Shown here one piece after another: positions 51,054 through 59,985 of a stretch of 64,000 nt of DNA; the stretch's first letter is position 1, and the number at the start of each line of letters is the position of its first letter. The notes beneath the pieces were generated by a model, which saw only the letters and a list, made by a program, of their open reading frames with translations, was not told where the DNA came from and searched no databases. This DNA is from Sphingopyxis indica (lineage in GTDB: Bacteria; Pseudomonadota; Alphaproteobacteria; Sphingomonadales; Sphingomonadaceae), in the NCBI RefSeq assembly GCF_900188185.1, contig NZ_FZPA01000003.1, positions 1-64,000 of the forward strand, given 5' to 3'. The position numbers and the translations under genes were made by a program.

Positions 51054-52729
51054 TGGTTTCCGGCTCTCATCTTCTGTAGGGCGGCGAGTTCGGCGGCGAG
51101 CGGATTGTGGCCGCGGCGGCGGTCGTGGATCCAGCGCGCGAACATCAGCACGAACGCCAGCGCCGCGAGCGATCCGATCACGAAGAAGACGTCGTTATAG
51201 GCAAGGATCGCCGCCTCGCGGATCGCCTCGCGCACGACCTGTGCGCCGGCGACGGCACTGCGCAGCGCAGGGTCGGTCATCGTCCCCGCTTGCGCCGCGG
51301 CGATGCGGCCGATGCCCTGCGCAACATCCGGGTCGGCGGGCGAAATGCTGTTCGCGAAGGTGATCAGATGCGCCTTGGTGCGCAGCGTGTGAAACGCCGA
51401 CAGCGCGGCGACACCGGCAAGCCCGCCGAGCGTCTGCGACAGGCTGAACACGCCGACGAAGCTGACCAGATAGGACGGCCCCTTCGACAGCGCGCGCAGC
51501 AGCCCCTCCATCAGCATCGGCCCCATGAAATAGACCGCGGCAAAGGCGATCGCGGCCTGCGAGAAATAGAGGTTCACCGGGCCGGTGCGCAGCCCCGAAT
51601 GGGTATCGAGGAAGGCGCCGAAAGCGATCACCGCGAGCGACACGAGCGTCTGGCGCCGCAGGTCGGCGGGGTTGAGCGTCAGGATCGCAAGCAGCGCGCC
51701 GGCGAGCGTCGCGGCCGAGAGGACAGCGTAATAGCGGACGAGCTGATCGCTGACGAGGCCGATCGTCGATAGAAGGCCGGTCGATCCGAAATTCTGCTCG
51801 GAGGTCAGCACGCGCACCAGCGCACCGGTGAGAGCGAATTTGACGAGGTCGCGGCTGCCCATCCAGCGCGTCTGGAGCATCGGGTTGGCGCGGTTGTGCT
51901 CGATCAGGAAGGCCGTCCCGATGAGCAGCACCGACACCGCGAGCGCGGCGCCGAGCCACGGCGTCGTCCACCACACGATCCGCCCCTGGACAAGGAAGGC
52001 GCAGAGCAGCCCGACGCCGACCGCGAGCATCGGAAAGGTCAAGAGGTCGAGCTTTTCGAACGAGCGGATCGTCTCGCCAGGCGGCAGATGAAGAATATTG
52101 ACCAGCCCGACCGCGACGAGCGAGAGCGCGAACTGAAAGACGAAGAGATTATAGACGTCGCCGTCGGCGAGCAGCAGCGGCGAGATCGCGCGCGCGAGCG
52201 GCACCGCGACCTGCGCGAGCCCGATCGCGAGCAGGAAGCCCGCGATGCGCTTTTCCTGCGGAAACCCCTGCATCAGATAGAAGGCGGCGAGCGTCGTCAG
52301 GCCGCTCGCCGCAATCCCCGAAACCCCGCGCGCGACGAGCTCCATCCGATAGCCTGCATCGAACAGCTGGAGGAAATTGGCGAGCAGCAGCGCGATCATG
52401 ATCACGCGCACGAAACGCTGGATGCCGAATTGCTGGCGCGACTTGTAGAGCAATATGCTCATGCACGCATTGGTCATATTATAGGCGACGGTGACCCAGC
52501 CGGTATCGACCGGGGTGAGGTCGAGATGTCCTTGCAGAACGGTGAGGTTGGCGATCAGCAGCCCGTTCTGAAAGCCCGCGATGATCGCGAGATAGAGGCC
52601 GATCAGCAGATAGCCGAATTTGCGCGGCGCCGGATGATCGGGCGACGCGGGCGATCCGGGCATGAACGGGCGCTCGTGCGGTTTGAAGACATAGGCGCCG
52701 CTCTCGCCGGAGGCCGCGGGATCAGCCAT
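51050..52729 (-). CDS. DHA2-type MFS multidrug transporter (EmrB-like)
   Basis: 559 residues with about 14 hydrophobic segments, as in the DHA2 subfamily. It begins its first helix with GYLLIGLYLAIIAGFQNGLL. TPVDTGWVTVAYNMTNACMS contains the DHA2-typical second-helix region. It overlaps the TetR stop by 8 bases, and ATGA couples it to the adaptor. It is a proton-driven exporter of unknown substrate. Confidence 0.92.
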   Translation of the reverse strand: MADPAASGESGAYVFKPHERPFMPGSPASPDHPAPRKFGYLLIGLYLAIIAGFQNGLLIANLTVLQGHLDLTPVDTGWVTVAYNMTNACMSILLYKSRQQFGIQRFVRVIMIALLLANFLQLFDAGYRMELVARGVSGIAASGLTTLAAFYLMQGFPQEKRIAGFLLAIGLAQVAVPLARAISPLLLADGDVYNLFVFQFALSLVAVGLVNILHLPPGETIRSFEKLDLLTFPMLAVGVGLLCAFLVQGRIVWWTTPWLGAALAVSVLLIGTAFLIEHNRANPMLQTRWMGSRDLVKFALTGALVRVLTSEQNFGSTGLLSTIGLVSDQLVRYYAVLSAATLAGALLAILTLNPADLRRQTLVSLAVIAFGAFLDTHSGLRTGPVNLYFSQAAIAFAAVYFMGPMLMEGLLRALSKGPSYLVSFVGVFSLSQTLGGLAGVAALSAFHTLRTKAHLITFANSISPADPDVAQGIGRIAAAQAGTMTDPALRSAVAGAQVVREAIREAAILAYNDVFFVIGSLAALAFVLMFARWIHDRRRGHNPLAAELAALQKMRAGNQ

Positions 52730-53354
52730 GACGAAGCTGCGGCGCGATCAGCGTGTCGCAGAGCGCGGCGCGAAATTCATCGTCGTTCGCGAGCTGCGGC
52801 GCATAGCCGGTAAGCATGTCGCGCCGCACGACATTGACCGCGACGCCATAGGCAAAGGTCAGGAAGGCCATCTCGGGGATCGGCGCGCGCATCTCCCCCG
52901 CATCGTGCGCCGCGCGGATCAGCGGCAGATAATGGTCGAGCAACGGCTGCGAGACATGGTCGAACACCCACGCCGCGCGCTGCGGGTCGTGCCCGGCGTC
53001 GCGGAGCAGGAAGCGCGGCACGGTGTCGTTGGCGCAATAAACGTCGATCAGCGCCTCCATCGCGGCGGCAAGCGGGCGTTCGCCGCGATCGGGCTTCGCG
53101 GCGGCGGCGGCGGCGATCTGTTCGAGCGTCACTGTGCCGACGCGCTCGACCACGGCTTTCCACAGGCCGAGCTTCGATCCGAACTTGTAGGAAATCAGCG
53201 CGGCGTCGACCCCGGCATCGGCGGCGATGTCGCGCAGGCTCGCCCTGTCAAAGCCCTGGTCGGCGAAACGTCGCAGCGCCGCGAGGCGGATGCCGCGCTC
53301 GGTGTCGCCCTGATCGGCGGGCCGCCGCCCGCGCCGCGAAGATGGGTGAGCCAT
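52722..53354 (-). CDS. TetR-family regulator of the MFS pump
   Basis: 210 residues from the ATG at 53354 (213 from 53363). The helix-turn-helix is RFADQGFDRASLRDIAADAG then VDAALISYKFGSKLGLWKAV (about 32-71), close to the CmeR/AcrR group. The gene heads the operon TetR-MFS-EmrA-NodT, so the operon and repressor are transcribed together. A dyad at 53418-53437 is the candidate operator. Confidence 0.92.
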   Translation of the reverse strand: MAHPSSRRGRRPADQGDTERGIRLAALRRFADQGFDRASLRDIAADAGVDAALISYKFGSKLGLWKAVVERVGTVTLEQIAAAAAAKPDRGERPLAAAMEALIDVYCANDTVPRFLLRDAGHDPQRAAWVFDHVSQPLLDHYLPLIRAAHDAGEMRAPIPEMAFLTFAYGVAVNVVRRDMLTGYAPQLANDDEFRAALCDTLIAPQLRHG

Positions 53355-53417
53355 CCGCCGCATCCCCTTGCTGCCTGAAACAATAACGCCCGGCGCAGAT
53401 AAGGATGCAATGCGATT

Positions 53418-53437
53418 AATTCAACGTGCGATGAATT
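53418..53437. promoter_or_regulatory. Candidate operator upstream of the MFS-pump operon
   Basis: AATTCA-ACGTGCGA-TGAATT, perfect 6-bp arms with 8-base spacer, about 60 bases before the TetR start. Confidence 0.4.
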
Positions 53438-53442
53438 CCTAT

Positions 53443-55080
53443 TCAGTTGGTCCAGTAGATATAATCCTGCCCCGCCTTCCACGGCGCGTTCATCGGCACG
53501 TCGATGCGGATCGGTCCTTCGAACAGGCCGGGCCAGATCGGCTTTGCCATGTCCCTGTTCTGCGCCGCGAGCATCGCTTGCAGTTCGGCGACGCGCTGCG
53601 GCTGCTGTGCCGCCAAATCATGCTGTTCGGTCGGATCGGTGGCAAGGTCATAGAGCCGGACCTTGGCGGGGCGCTTCGTCACTTGCAGCTTCCAGTCGCC
53701 CGCGCGCACCGCGCGATAATCGCCCGAACGCCAGTAGAGCGCGTTGCGCTTCGCGGGGCCGGCAAGAATGTCCTGGCTGTCCATCACCCGGTCGGTCGGC
53801 AGCTTCGCGCCCGCCGCGGCGGCGATCGTCGCGAAGATGTCGAGATGCCCGGTTGCGTCGGCGCGCGCCGACCCCGGCGCGATATGCCCCGGCCAGCGCA
53901 TGAACAGGGGCGTGCGGATGCCGCCCTCGAAAAAGGTCGCCTTCCACCCGCGATAGGGAGCGTTGAGGTTGGGGATACCCGTGTACCAGGCGCCGCCATT
54001 GTCGCTGGTGAAGATCACGAGCGTATTATCGTCGAGCCCGGTGCGCTTGAGCTCGGCCATCACGTCGCCGATCCGCCGGTCGAGCTGCGCGATCATCGCG
54101 CCATAGACGCGCGTCTTGTGATCCTTGATCTGCGGCAGCTTCGCATAATCCTCCTTCGTCGCCTGCAGCGGCGTGTGCGGCGCGTTGAACGCCAGATACA
54201 GGAAGAAGGGGCGGTTGCGGTTGGCGTCGATCGCCGCGATCGCCTGATCGGCGAAATAATCGGTCATATGCCCCTTGGGATGGAAGCGCTCGCCGCCGTT
54301 GAAGGTCACCGCATGGCGCAGGTTCGCCCAGAGGAAGCGGTCGATCGGATCCCAGGGCAGCTTGGCGTTGACCGCGTCGGCATCGTCGTCGGGCAGGAAT
54401 TTCGCTGCCCCCGCGAGCACCGCGAGGCTCTCGTCGAACCCCTGGGCATTGGGCTGGAGCGCTGGCGCTTCGCCCAGATGCCATTTGCCGATGTGGATGG
54501 TGTGATAGCCCGCCGCCTTCACCGCCTCGGCGATCGTCACCTCGCTCGCGGGCACGCCCATGTCGGGATAATCGGGAATATCGTCGGTGATCAGCTCCTG
54601 GTGAAAGACGGGTTTCAGCGGGCCGATGCCGCCCCCGTGCGCCAGATTCTCGGCGAATTCGACCGGCACCGCGGTATATTCGAAGCCGAAGCGCGTCGGA
54701 TAGCGCCCGGTCATCATCGCCGCGCGCGACGGCGAGCAGGTCGCGTTGGCGGCATAGGCGGCGGTGAAATTCACGCCCTGCCGCGCGAGCGCGTCGATGT
54801 TCGGCGTCTGAACGATCCCGCCCGCAACCCCGCCGCCGTTCAGGCTGATGTCGTTCCAGCCAAGGTCGTCGGCGACGATCAGGATGATGTTCGGCGGCCT
54901 CTTGCCTTCGGGCGGCTTCGCGGGACCCTGCTGCCACGCGACCGGCCGGTTCGGCTGCACCGGGCTCTGCCAGTCCTGGATCAGGCCGGGGAGGCGGTAT
55001 TTGTTCGCCTGGAAGCCGTAATAGCCGCCCGCACCGAGCAGGGCCACCGCGCCGAGCGCGAGCCATCGCTTCTTCATCAT
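53443..55080 (-). CDS. Sulfatase 1 (membrane-anchored)
   Basis: 545 residues from ATG 55080 (GGGGAAAG precedes it; 55077 also possible). A short cytoplasmic MMKKRW and a transmembrane helix (about 7-25) anchor it with the enzyme in the periplasm. The formylglycine signature CSPSRAAMMTGRYP (C-x-P-S-R) is intact. IILIVADDLGWNDISLNGGG provides the metal Asp pair, and LVIFTSDNGGAWYTG the second metal motif. It hydrolyses sulfate esters. A maturase (formylglycine-generating enzyme) must be encoded elsewhere. Confidence 0.93.
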   Translation of the reverse strand: MMKKRWLALGAVALLGAGGYYGFQANKYRLPGLIQDWQSPVQPNRPVAWQQGPAKPPEGKRPPNIILIVADDLGWNDISLNGGGVAGGIVQTPNIDALARQGVNFTAAYAANATCSPSRAAMMTGRYPTRFGFEYTAVPVEFAENLAHGGGIGPLKPVFHQELITDDIPDYPDMGVPASEVTIAEAVKAAGYHTIHIGKWHLGEAPALQPNAQGFDESLAVLAGAAKFLPDDDADAVNAKLPWDPIDRFLWANLRHAVTFNGGERFHPKGHMTDYFADQAIAAIDANRNRPFFLYLAFNAPHTPLQATKEDYAKLPQIKDHKTRVYGAMIAQLDRRIGDVMAELKRTGLDDNTLVIFTSDNGGAWYTGIPNLNAPYRGWKATFFEGGIRTPLFMRWPGHIAPGSARADATGHLDIFATIAAAAGAKLPTDRVMDSQDILAGPAKRNALYWRSGDYRAVRAGDWKLQVTKRPAKVRLYDLATDPTEQHDLAAQQPQRVAELQAMLAAQNRDMAKPIWPGLFEGPIRIDVPMNAPWKAGQDYIYWTN

Positions 55081-55118
55081 CTTTCCCCACATCCGCAAGG
55101 CGGTTGCCCCGGAACTTA

Positions 55119-55135
55119 TGACACTATATGTGCCA
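55119..55135. promoter_or_regulatory. Candidate TetR operator between sulfatase 1 and TetR
   Basis: TGACAC-TATAT-GTGCCA, a near-perfect dyad in the divergent region. The right side continues as TGCCAATA, also present at 57911. Confidence 0.55.
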
Positions 55136-55207
55136 ATAGATGGAGCGGCGCAAGCGCATTGGCTCGCCGCCATTGACCTTGGCGGCGCGGTGGGCCAGCG
55201 GAGACCT

Positions 55208-55816
55208 ATGGCATCGAAAACGGACATGGGGACGGCAGACAGCGACGGGCGGCGTGCGCGCAGCCGGTCGAGCCGGCGGCGCATCGTCGCGGCGATGGTC
55301 GAGCTGATCGAGGGCGGCGACCTGATGCCGAGCGCGGCGCGCGTCGCCGAGGAAGCCGGGGTCGGGCTGCGCACCGTCTTTCGCCATTTCGACGACATGG
55401 ACACGCTCTATGCCGAGCTGTCGGCGACCATCGCCGCGCGGGTGATGCCGGTCGCCACCGCGCCCTATGACGGTGCCGACTGGCGCGCCGACGTGCGCGA
55501 ATTGGCGCGGCGGCGCGCGCGGGTATTCGAAACCATGCTGCCCTTCCGCCTCGCCGCGAACCTCAAACGCTATCAGTCCGCCTTTCTGATGGCCGAATAT
55601 GGCCGCGTGGTCACGATCGAACGCGAACTGGTGCTGCGGCTGCTGCCCGACGCCGTGAAGGCCGACCGGATACGGGTGGAGGCGCTGATCGCGGCGCTGT
55701 CGTTCCAGACCTGGCGCGCGCTGCGCCACGATCAGGGCCTGACCGCCGAGGATGCGGGCGCAGTGACCGCGCATATGGTCGCGGCGTTGCTCGCGGCGAG
55801 TCCCGAAACGCCCTGA
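55208..55816 (+). CDS. TetR-family regulator between two sulfatases
   Basis: 202 residues from ATG 55208. The helix-turn-helix lies at about 22-65 (RRRIVAAMVELIEGGDLMPS, then AARVAEEAGVGLRTVFRHFD). The C-terminal domain is helical with no recognised ligand motif. It is divergent from sulfatase 1 and convergent with sulfatase 2. Shared operator half-sites suggest it controls both. The effector could be a sulfate ester or its product. Confidence 0.9.
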   Translation: MASKTDMGTADSDGRRARSRSSRRRIVAAMVELIEGGDLMPSAARVAEEAGVGLRTVFRHFDDMDTLYAELSATIAARVMPVATAPYDGADWRADVRELARRRARVFETMLPFRLAANLKRYQSAFLMAEYGRVVTIERELVLRLLPDAVKADRIRVEALIAALSFQTWRALRHDQGLTAEDAGAVTAHMVAALLAASPETP

Positions 55817-55817
55817 A

Positions 55818-55998
55818 GTCTGTCCGGTTCGAGCGGATTTCAAAGCCTCCCGTTCGTCCTGAGGAGGGGCTGAGCTTGTCGAAGCCCCGTCTCGAAGGAC
55901 CAGACGCGGCATATGGTCCTTCGAGACGCCATTTCGACGGGGCTCAATGGCTCCTCAGGACGAACGGGGGGCTTTGAATCCAGCCGATCAGGACAGAC
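55818..55998. repeat. Large palindrome R6 between convergent TetR and sulfatase 2
   Basis: Outer arms TCTGTCC/GGACAGA and inner arms CCGTTCGTCCTGAGGA/TCCTCAGGACGAACGG enclose GAGCTTGTCGAAGCCCC. It probably serves as a bidirectional terminator. The tail of sulfatase 2 overlaps its right end. Confidence 0.8.
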
Positions 55999-57871
55999 TC
56001 CAGCTTCTCGCCCGTCGGCGCCGCCGGCGCCACGCCCAGACCAAGCCGATCAGCAGCGCCAGCACGCCCCCCGCCGCGGCGGCGAGGCGGATCGCGCGTT
56101 TCTTGCCCTGATGCTCCCACGCATAGGCGTTGATCTGTGCGTCGGCGGTGTAGCCGGGCGGCATGTCGAGTACGCCATTGGCGCGCGCGAAGGCGCGGTA
56201 GTCGGCCTGCATCGCCGCGAAGCGATCGGGCATTTCGGCCGCAAGGTCGCGCGTTTCGCCGGGATCGGCGACGATGTCGAACAGCCGCCAGCGGCCGTTG
56301 CCGGTCGGCGGCAGGTTGCGCACCAGCTTGTAGTTCCCGCGAAACAGGGCCGCATTGCCCGACAGCTCGTAACCGAGCGGCGTGTCGCCATGCACGCTGT
56401 CCGCCGCGCCCTTCAGCATCGGGACAAGGCTGCGCCCGACCACGGGTTCGACCCGCCGCCCCTTCCATTCGCCCTGCGGCAGCGGCAGGCCGGCAAGCTC
56501 GGCGAGCGTCGGGACGATGTCGGTGACGTGCGCGAAGCCGTTGCTGATCGCCCCCGCGCGGACGCTCGCATGGCCGGGCCAGGCGACGATCAGCGGGACG
56601 CGCAGCCCGCCCTCGGCGGCGCTGAACTTGTAGCCCGACAGCGGCGACGCCGCGGCGCTCGCCCAGCCCGGACCGATCGCGCTCAAACTGTTGCGGCGGC
56701 CGATATTCGCAAGGGACGTGTCGTAATGCAGGTTCAGGAAGAGGCGGTTGCGCAGGCTGGCATAGGGATTGGTCGGCTCCGGCCCATTGTCCGACAGGAA
56801 GACGAAGATCGTGTTCTCATACTGGCCGGTCGCCTTCAGATGCGCGACGAGCCGGCCGATCTCGCGGTCCATCGCACTCGCCATGCCGGCATAGGCCTGC
56901 ATCACCCGCGCCGCCGCCTTGCGCTCGTCGGCGTCGAGTTTCGCCCAGTCGCGCGTCGTCGCCATCGTCACCATCGGCGTGCCTTCCGGCACGATGCCGA
57001 GCGCCGCCGCACGCTTCGCCCGCGCTTCGCGCAGCGCGGTCCAGCCGTCGCGATACATCGCGCGGTAGCGCGCGATGTCGCTGTCGGGCGCCTGCACCGG
57101 AATATGGTTGGCGAGGAAATTGACCGAGGCGAGGAAAGGCTTGCCGCTCGCCGCGCCGCCGTCGATATAGTCGATCATCTTGTCGACGATGAAGCGCGAC
57201 GAATAATAATGTCTGGGCAGCGTCGCGGGCTTGCCGTCCTCGAACCAGTCGGCCTTGTCGTACATCCCCTCGATCGGGCGCTGTTCGAAATTGTCGGCGC
57301 CGGCATCGGCAAGGCTGAAGGCGCGGTCGTAGCCGCGTGCGCCCGGCAGCCGCGCCCTATCCTTGCCGAGGTGCCATTTGCCCGTGAAATAGGTGCGATA
57401 GCCCGCGGCGCGCGCCATTTCGCCCATCGTCACGACGCGGTGGTTGAGCACCGTGTCATATCCCGGCTTGCCGGCATGTTCGGGCGGAATGGTTGCGGCC
57501 ATGTTGCCGAGCCCGTTGCGATGGTTCATCACCCCGGTGATCAGCATCGCGCGTGTCGGCGAGCACGACCCCGCGACGTGGAAATTCGAAAAGCGCGTGC
57601 CAGCCCTGGCCAGCGCGTCGATGTTCGGCGTCGCAAATTCGGCCCCGAAGGCGCCGACGTCGCTGAACCCCCAATCGTCGGCGAGCAGCACGACGATATT
57701 CGGATGCGCGGCGCGCGCCTGGGACGGTGCGGGCGATGGAAAAGCGGGGGCCGCCACCGGAGCCGCCCGAAGGGGCATCACGGCGAACGAAGCGCATAAA
57801 GCGATGACGGCCGACCGCCCTAAAATGCCGCGCAGCGGCATCGACCCCCCAGTCGAAAAGCGTCCGGCCAT
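55988..57871 (-). CDS. Sulfatase 2 with C-terminal membrane anchor
   Basis: 627 residues from ATG 57871 (GGGGAGGGGGCG upstream). The signal peptide is in the first 40 residues. The active-site signature CSPTRAMLITG is intact. VVLLADDWGFSDVGAFGAEF and IFVFLSDNGPEPTNP are the metal motifs. A C-terminal hydrophobic helix (about 594-613) is followed by a run of Arg, so the enzyme is probably retained at the membrane. It is larger than sulfatase 1 and clearly a different subfamily. Confidence 0.92.
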   Translation of the reverse strand: MAGRFSTGGSMPLRGILGRSAVIALCASFAVMPLRAAPVAAPAFPSPAPSQARAAHPNIVVLLADDWGFSDVGAFGAEFATPNIDALARAGTRFSNFHVAGSCSPTRAMLITGVMNHRNGLGNMAATIPPEHAGKPGYDTVLNHRVVTMGEMARAAGYRTYFTGKWHLGKDRARLPGARGYDRAFSLADAGADNFEQRPIEGMYDKADWFEDGKPATLPRHYYSSRFIVDKMIDYIDGGAASGKPFLASVNFLANHIPVQAPDSDIARYRAMYRDGWTALREARAKRAAALGIVPEGTPMVTMATTRDWAKLDADERKAAARVMQAYAGMASAMDREIGRLVAHLKATGQYENTIFVFLSDNGPEPTNPYASLRNRLFLNLHYDTSLANIGRRNSLSAIGPGWASAAASPLSGYKFSAAEGGLRVPLIVAWPGHASVRAGAISNGFAHVTDIVPTLAELAGLPLPQGEWKGRRVEPVVGRSLVPMLKGAADSVHGDTPLGYELSGNAALFRGNYKLVRNLPPTGNGRWRLFDIVADPGETRDLAAEMPDRFAAMQADYRAFARANGVLDMPPGYTADAQINAYAWEHQGKKRAIRLAAAAGGVLALLIGLVWAWRRRRRRARSWSLS

Positions 57872-57896
57872 CGCCCCCTCCCCGTCCTTGTAAATT

Positions 57897-57933
57897 ATTG
57901 GCAGCGATTATGCCAATATAATTTGCGTTGGCA
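57897..57933. promoter_or_regulatory. Candidate TetR operator upstream of sulfatase 2
   Basis: ATTGGCA-GCGATTA-TGCCAAT is a perfect 7-bp dyad, followed by a further TTGGCA at 57928. TGCCAATA is shared with the site at 55131. It is about 30-60 bases before the sulfatase start. Confidence 0.6.
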
Positions 57934-58004
57934 ATCGGGGGTGATGATGACGCGGATCGAAATGCCGGAAGGTAGGGAAGATGCGTCCTGACGGCGTAGC
58001 AGGA

Positions 58005-58219
58005 GATTCGCGCAGAGGCGCAGAGACCGCAGAGATTTGTTCACGCGGAGTCGCGGAGGGGATTTGGGCCGTCAGGCCCCCTCATTCTCTCCCGCTTCGA
58101 CGATACGGCGAGACCCGCATGAAGAAGGCCGCTTCGCGGCAAATATTGCTTCTCCGCGTCTCCGCGTCTCCGCGTGAATCAATTTTTTCCTCTGCGGTCT
58201 CTGCGCCTCTGCGCGAATC
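58005..58219. repeat. MITE-like inverted repeat R7, copy 2
   Basis: Perfect 30-bp arms (58005-58034 and 58190-58219), GATTCGCGCAGAGGCGCAGA and so on. Inner arms TTCACGCGGAG and CTCCGCGTGAA nest inside. About 215 bp, no coding capacity. It fills most of the 387-base gap between sulfatase 2 and the hydratase gene. Confidence 0.9.
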
Positions 58220-58258
58220 TTTGTCCGCACCCACAATGGCAGGCGGCCGGTCCCGCCT

Positions 58259-59050
58259 CTATCGCTCGCGATAGTCGGGCGGGCGTTTGGCGAGGAAGGC
58301 GGCGAGCGCTTCCTTGTGGTCCTCGGTCGCCGAGAGGATGACCTGCTGGCGATCCTCGATCGCCATCGCGGCGTCGAGGCTCGGCGCGTCGATGTTGAGA
58401 TTGAGCGCCTGCTTCGACAGCCGCAGCCCCCAGGGGCTCGTCGCGAGCATCTCGTCGGCGAGCGCGAGGCCGCGGTCGAGCAGCTTGTCGGCGTCGACGA
58501 TCTCGCTGACCAGGCCCGCCGACAGCGCGCGTGCCGCGTCGATGAAGCGGCCGGTCAGGATCATTTCGGACGCGAGGCTCGCGCCGACGAGCCGCGGCAG
58601 GAAATAGCTCGACGCCATGTCGCAGCCGCCGAGGCCGATGCGGATATAGGCGGCGTTGCAGCGGAAGTCGGGCGCGGCGTAGCGCACGTCGGAGGCGAGC
58701 AGCAGCGACAGCCCGCCGCCCGCCGCAGCGCCGTGGCCGAGCGCGATGATCGGCTGCGGACAGGCGCGCATCTTGCGATAGATATTGCCGATGCTCGTCT
58801 GGGTCCGGAGCGTGCGCAGCACCGGGGTTTCGCCGGTCGCGCGGTCCTCCTGAATGTCGAGTCCGGCGCAGAAGCCGCGCCCCGCGCCGCGCAGGATGAC
58901 GACGCGCACCTCCTTGCGCTCGGCGAGCCCGCCGAAATAGGCGCCCAAGTCGTCGACGAGGCCTTCGTTCAGCGCATTCAATCGTTCGGGCCGGTTGAGC
59001 GTCGCGATCTCGACCGCGCCGCGCGCCTCGACCAGCAGCGCGCCGCTCAC
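58259..59050 (-). CDS. Enoyl-CoA hydratase/isomerase family protein
   Basis: 263 residues from a GTG at 59050 that overlaps the SDR stop (GTGA). Crotonase fold: IATLNRPERLNALN, the oxyanion-hole strands GFCAGLDIQED and GHGAAAGGGLSLLLASD. A Gly-rich loop carries IGLGGCDMASSYFLPRL, where crotonases usually carry a catalytic Glu; here Asp may replace it. It acts on an unknown acyl-CoA together with the coupled SDR. Confidence 0.87.
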   Translation of the reverse strand: MSGALLVEARGAVEIATLNRPERLNALNEGLVDDLGAYFGGLAERKEVRVVILRGAGRGFCAGLDIQEDRATGETPVLRTLRTQTSIGNIYRKMRACPQPIIALGHGAAAGGGLSLLLASDVRYAAPDFRCNAAYIRIGLGGCDMASSYFLPRLVGASLASEMILTGRFIDAARALSAGLVSEIVDADKLLDRGLALADEMLATSPWGLRLSKQALNLNIDAPSLDAAMAIEDRQQVILSATEDHKEALAAFLAKRPPDYRER

Positions 59051-59823
59051 AGCGTCTGTCCGTCGTCGATCGTAATCACGCTGCCGGTGACCCCCAGCGA
59101 GGCGTCCGAGCAGAGGAAGAGCAAGGGTGCGTGGAGGTCGCTCGGCGGACGCAGCCGCTGGCGCGGGAAGGTCGCGACGAATTTCCGGCCTGCCTCGCTG
59201 GCGAACAGATCGGCGGTCATTTCGGATTCGAAATAGCCCGGCTGGATGATATTCACATTGATCCCGCGCCGCGCCCATTCGCGCGCGAGCGCCTTGCCCA
59301 TGTGGCGCACCGCCGCCTTGGTCGCGCCATAGACCGAGGTTGCGGGAAAGATCTTGTCGGCGGTGATCGACCCGATGATGACGACGCGGCCGTGCTGCTT
59401 CTCACGGCTGCCCGCGGCTTCGAGCCGCCGCGCGCCTTCGGTCGCGGTCAGGAACACGCCGCGGACATTGGCGGCGAGCAGGCCGTCGACCTCGTCGACG
59501 CTGAGCCCGAGCGCGAGCTTTTCGGTCGCGACACCGGCGTTGGCGACGATCGTGTCGACGGGGCCGAAGGCGGCTTCGGCGGCGTCATAGGCCGCTTTGG
59601 TCGAGGCTTCGTCGGTGACGTCGAGCGATACCGCGACCGCCTGCCCGCCCGCCGCCTCGATTCCGGCGACCTGTTCGGCGAGCTTGTCGGCGCGGCGCGC
59701 GGCGAGCACGACCTTCGCACCCGATGCCGCGAGCGCCCGCGCGAAGCCCGCGCCGAGCCCCGACGACGCGCCGGTCACCAGCGCGACGCGGCCCGTCAGG
59801 TCGAAAACCGGATCCTTCGCCAT
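59047..59823 (-). CDS. Short-chain dehydrogenase/reductase
   Basis: 258 residues. The TGxxxGxG cofactor motif is LVTGASSGLGAGFARA, the NAG motif is IVANAG, and the catalytic Ser...YxxxK is SVYGATKAAVRHM. AARRADKLAEQVAG suggests NADP preference. Classical SDR length. It is the first gene of the pair with the hydratase and is translationally coupled to it. Substrate is unknown but a hydroxyacyl-CoA is plausible. Confidence 0.93.
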   Translation of the reverse strand: MAKDPVFDLTGRVALVTGASSGLGAGFARALAASGAKVVLAARRADKLAEQVAGIEAAGGQAVAVSLDVTDEASTKAAYDAAEAAFGPVDTIVANAGVATEKLALGLSVDEVDGLLAANVRGVFLTATEGARRLEAAGSREKQHGRVVIIGSITADKIFPATSVYGATKAAVRHMGKALAREWARRGINVNIIQPGYFESEMTADLFASEAGRKFVATFPRQRLRPPSDLHAPLLFLCSDASLGVTGSVITIDDGQTL

Positions 59824-59949
59824 ATCCCTCTCTCCCGCTGCTGTGGCGCTCGCGCGCTCGGCGACGGGATAGCCGGCTTTCCCTTTACGTCAACTGCGTG
59901 GGGTGAAAAACTTTTAATGCTAAGTTTATTGGAGAGCCGCGGAAAAGCG

Positions 59950-59980
59950 TTGACAGGGGATTTTTGTTCCCTTATTGTTC
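59950..59980 (+). promoter_or_regulatory. SOS-type promoter with LexA box
   Basis: TTGACA (59950-59955) and TATTGT (59973-59978) are 17 bases apart. GTTC-CCTTATT-GTTC (59966-59980) is an exact LexA consensus overlapping the -10. No full-length gene follows on this strand. Confidence 0.7.
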
Positions 59981-59985
59981 TTATC

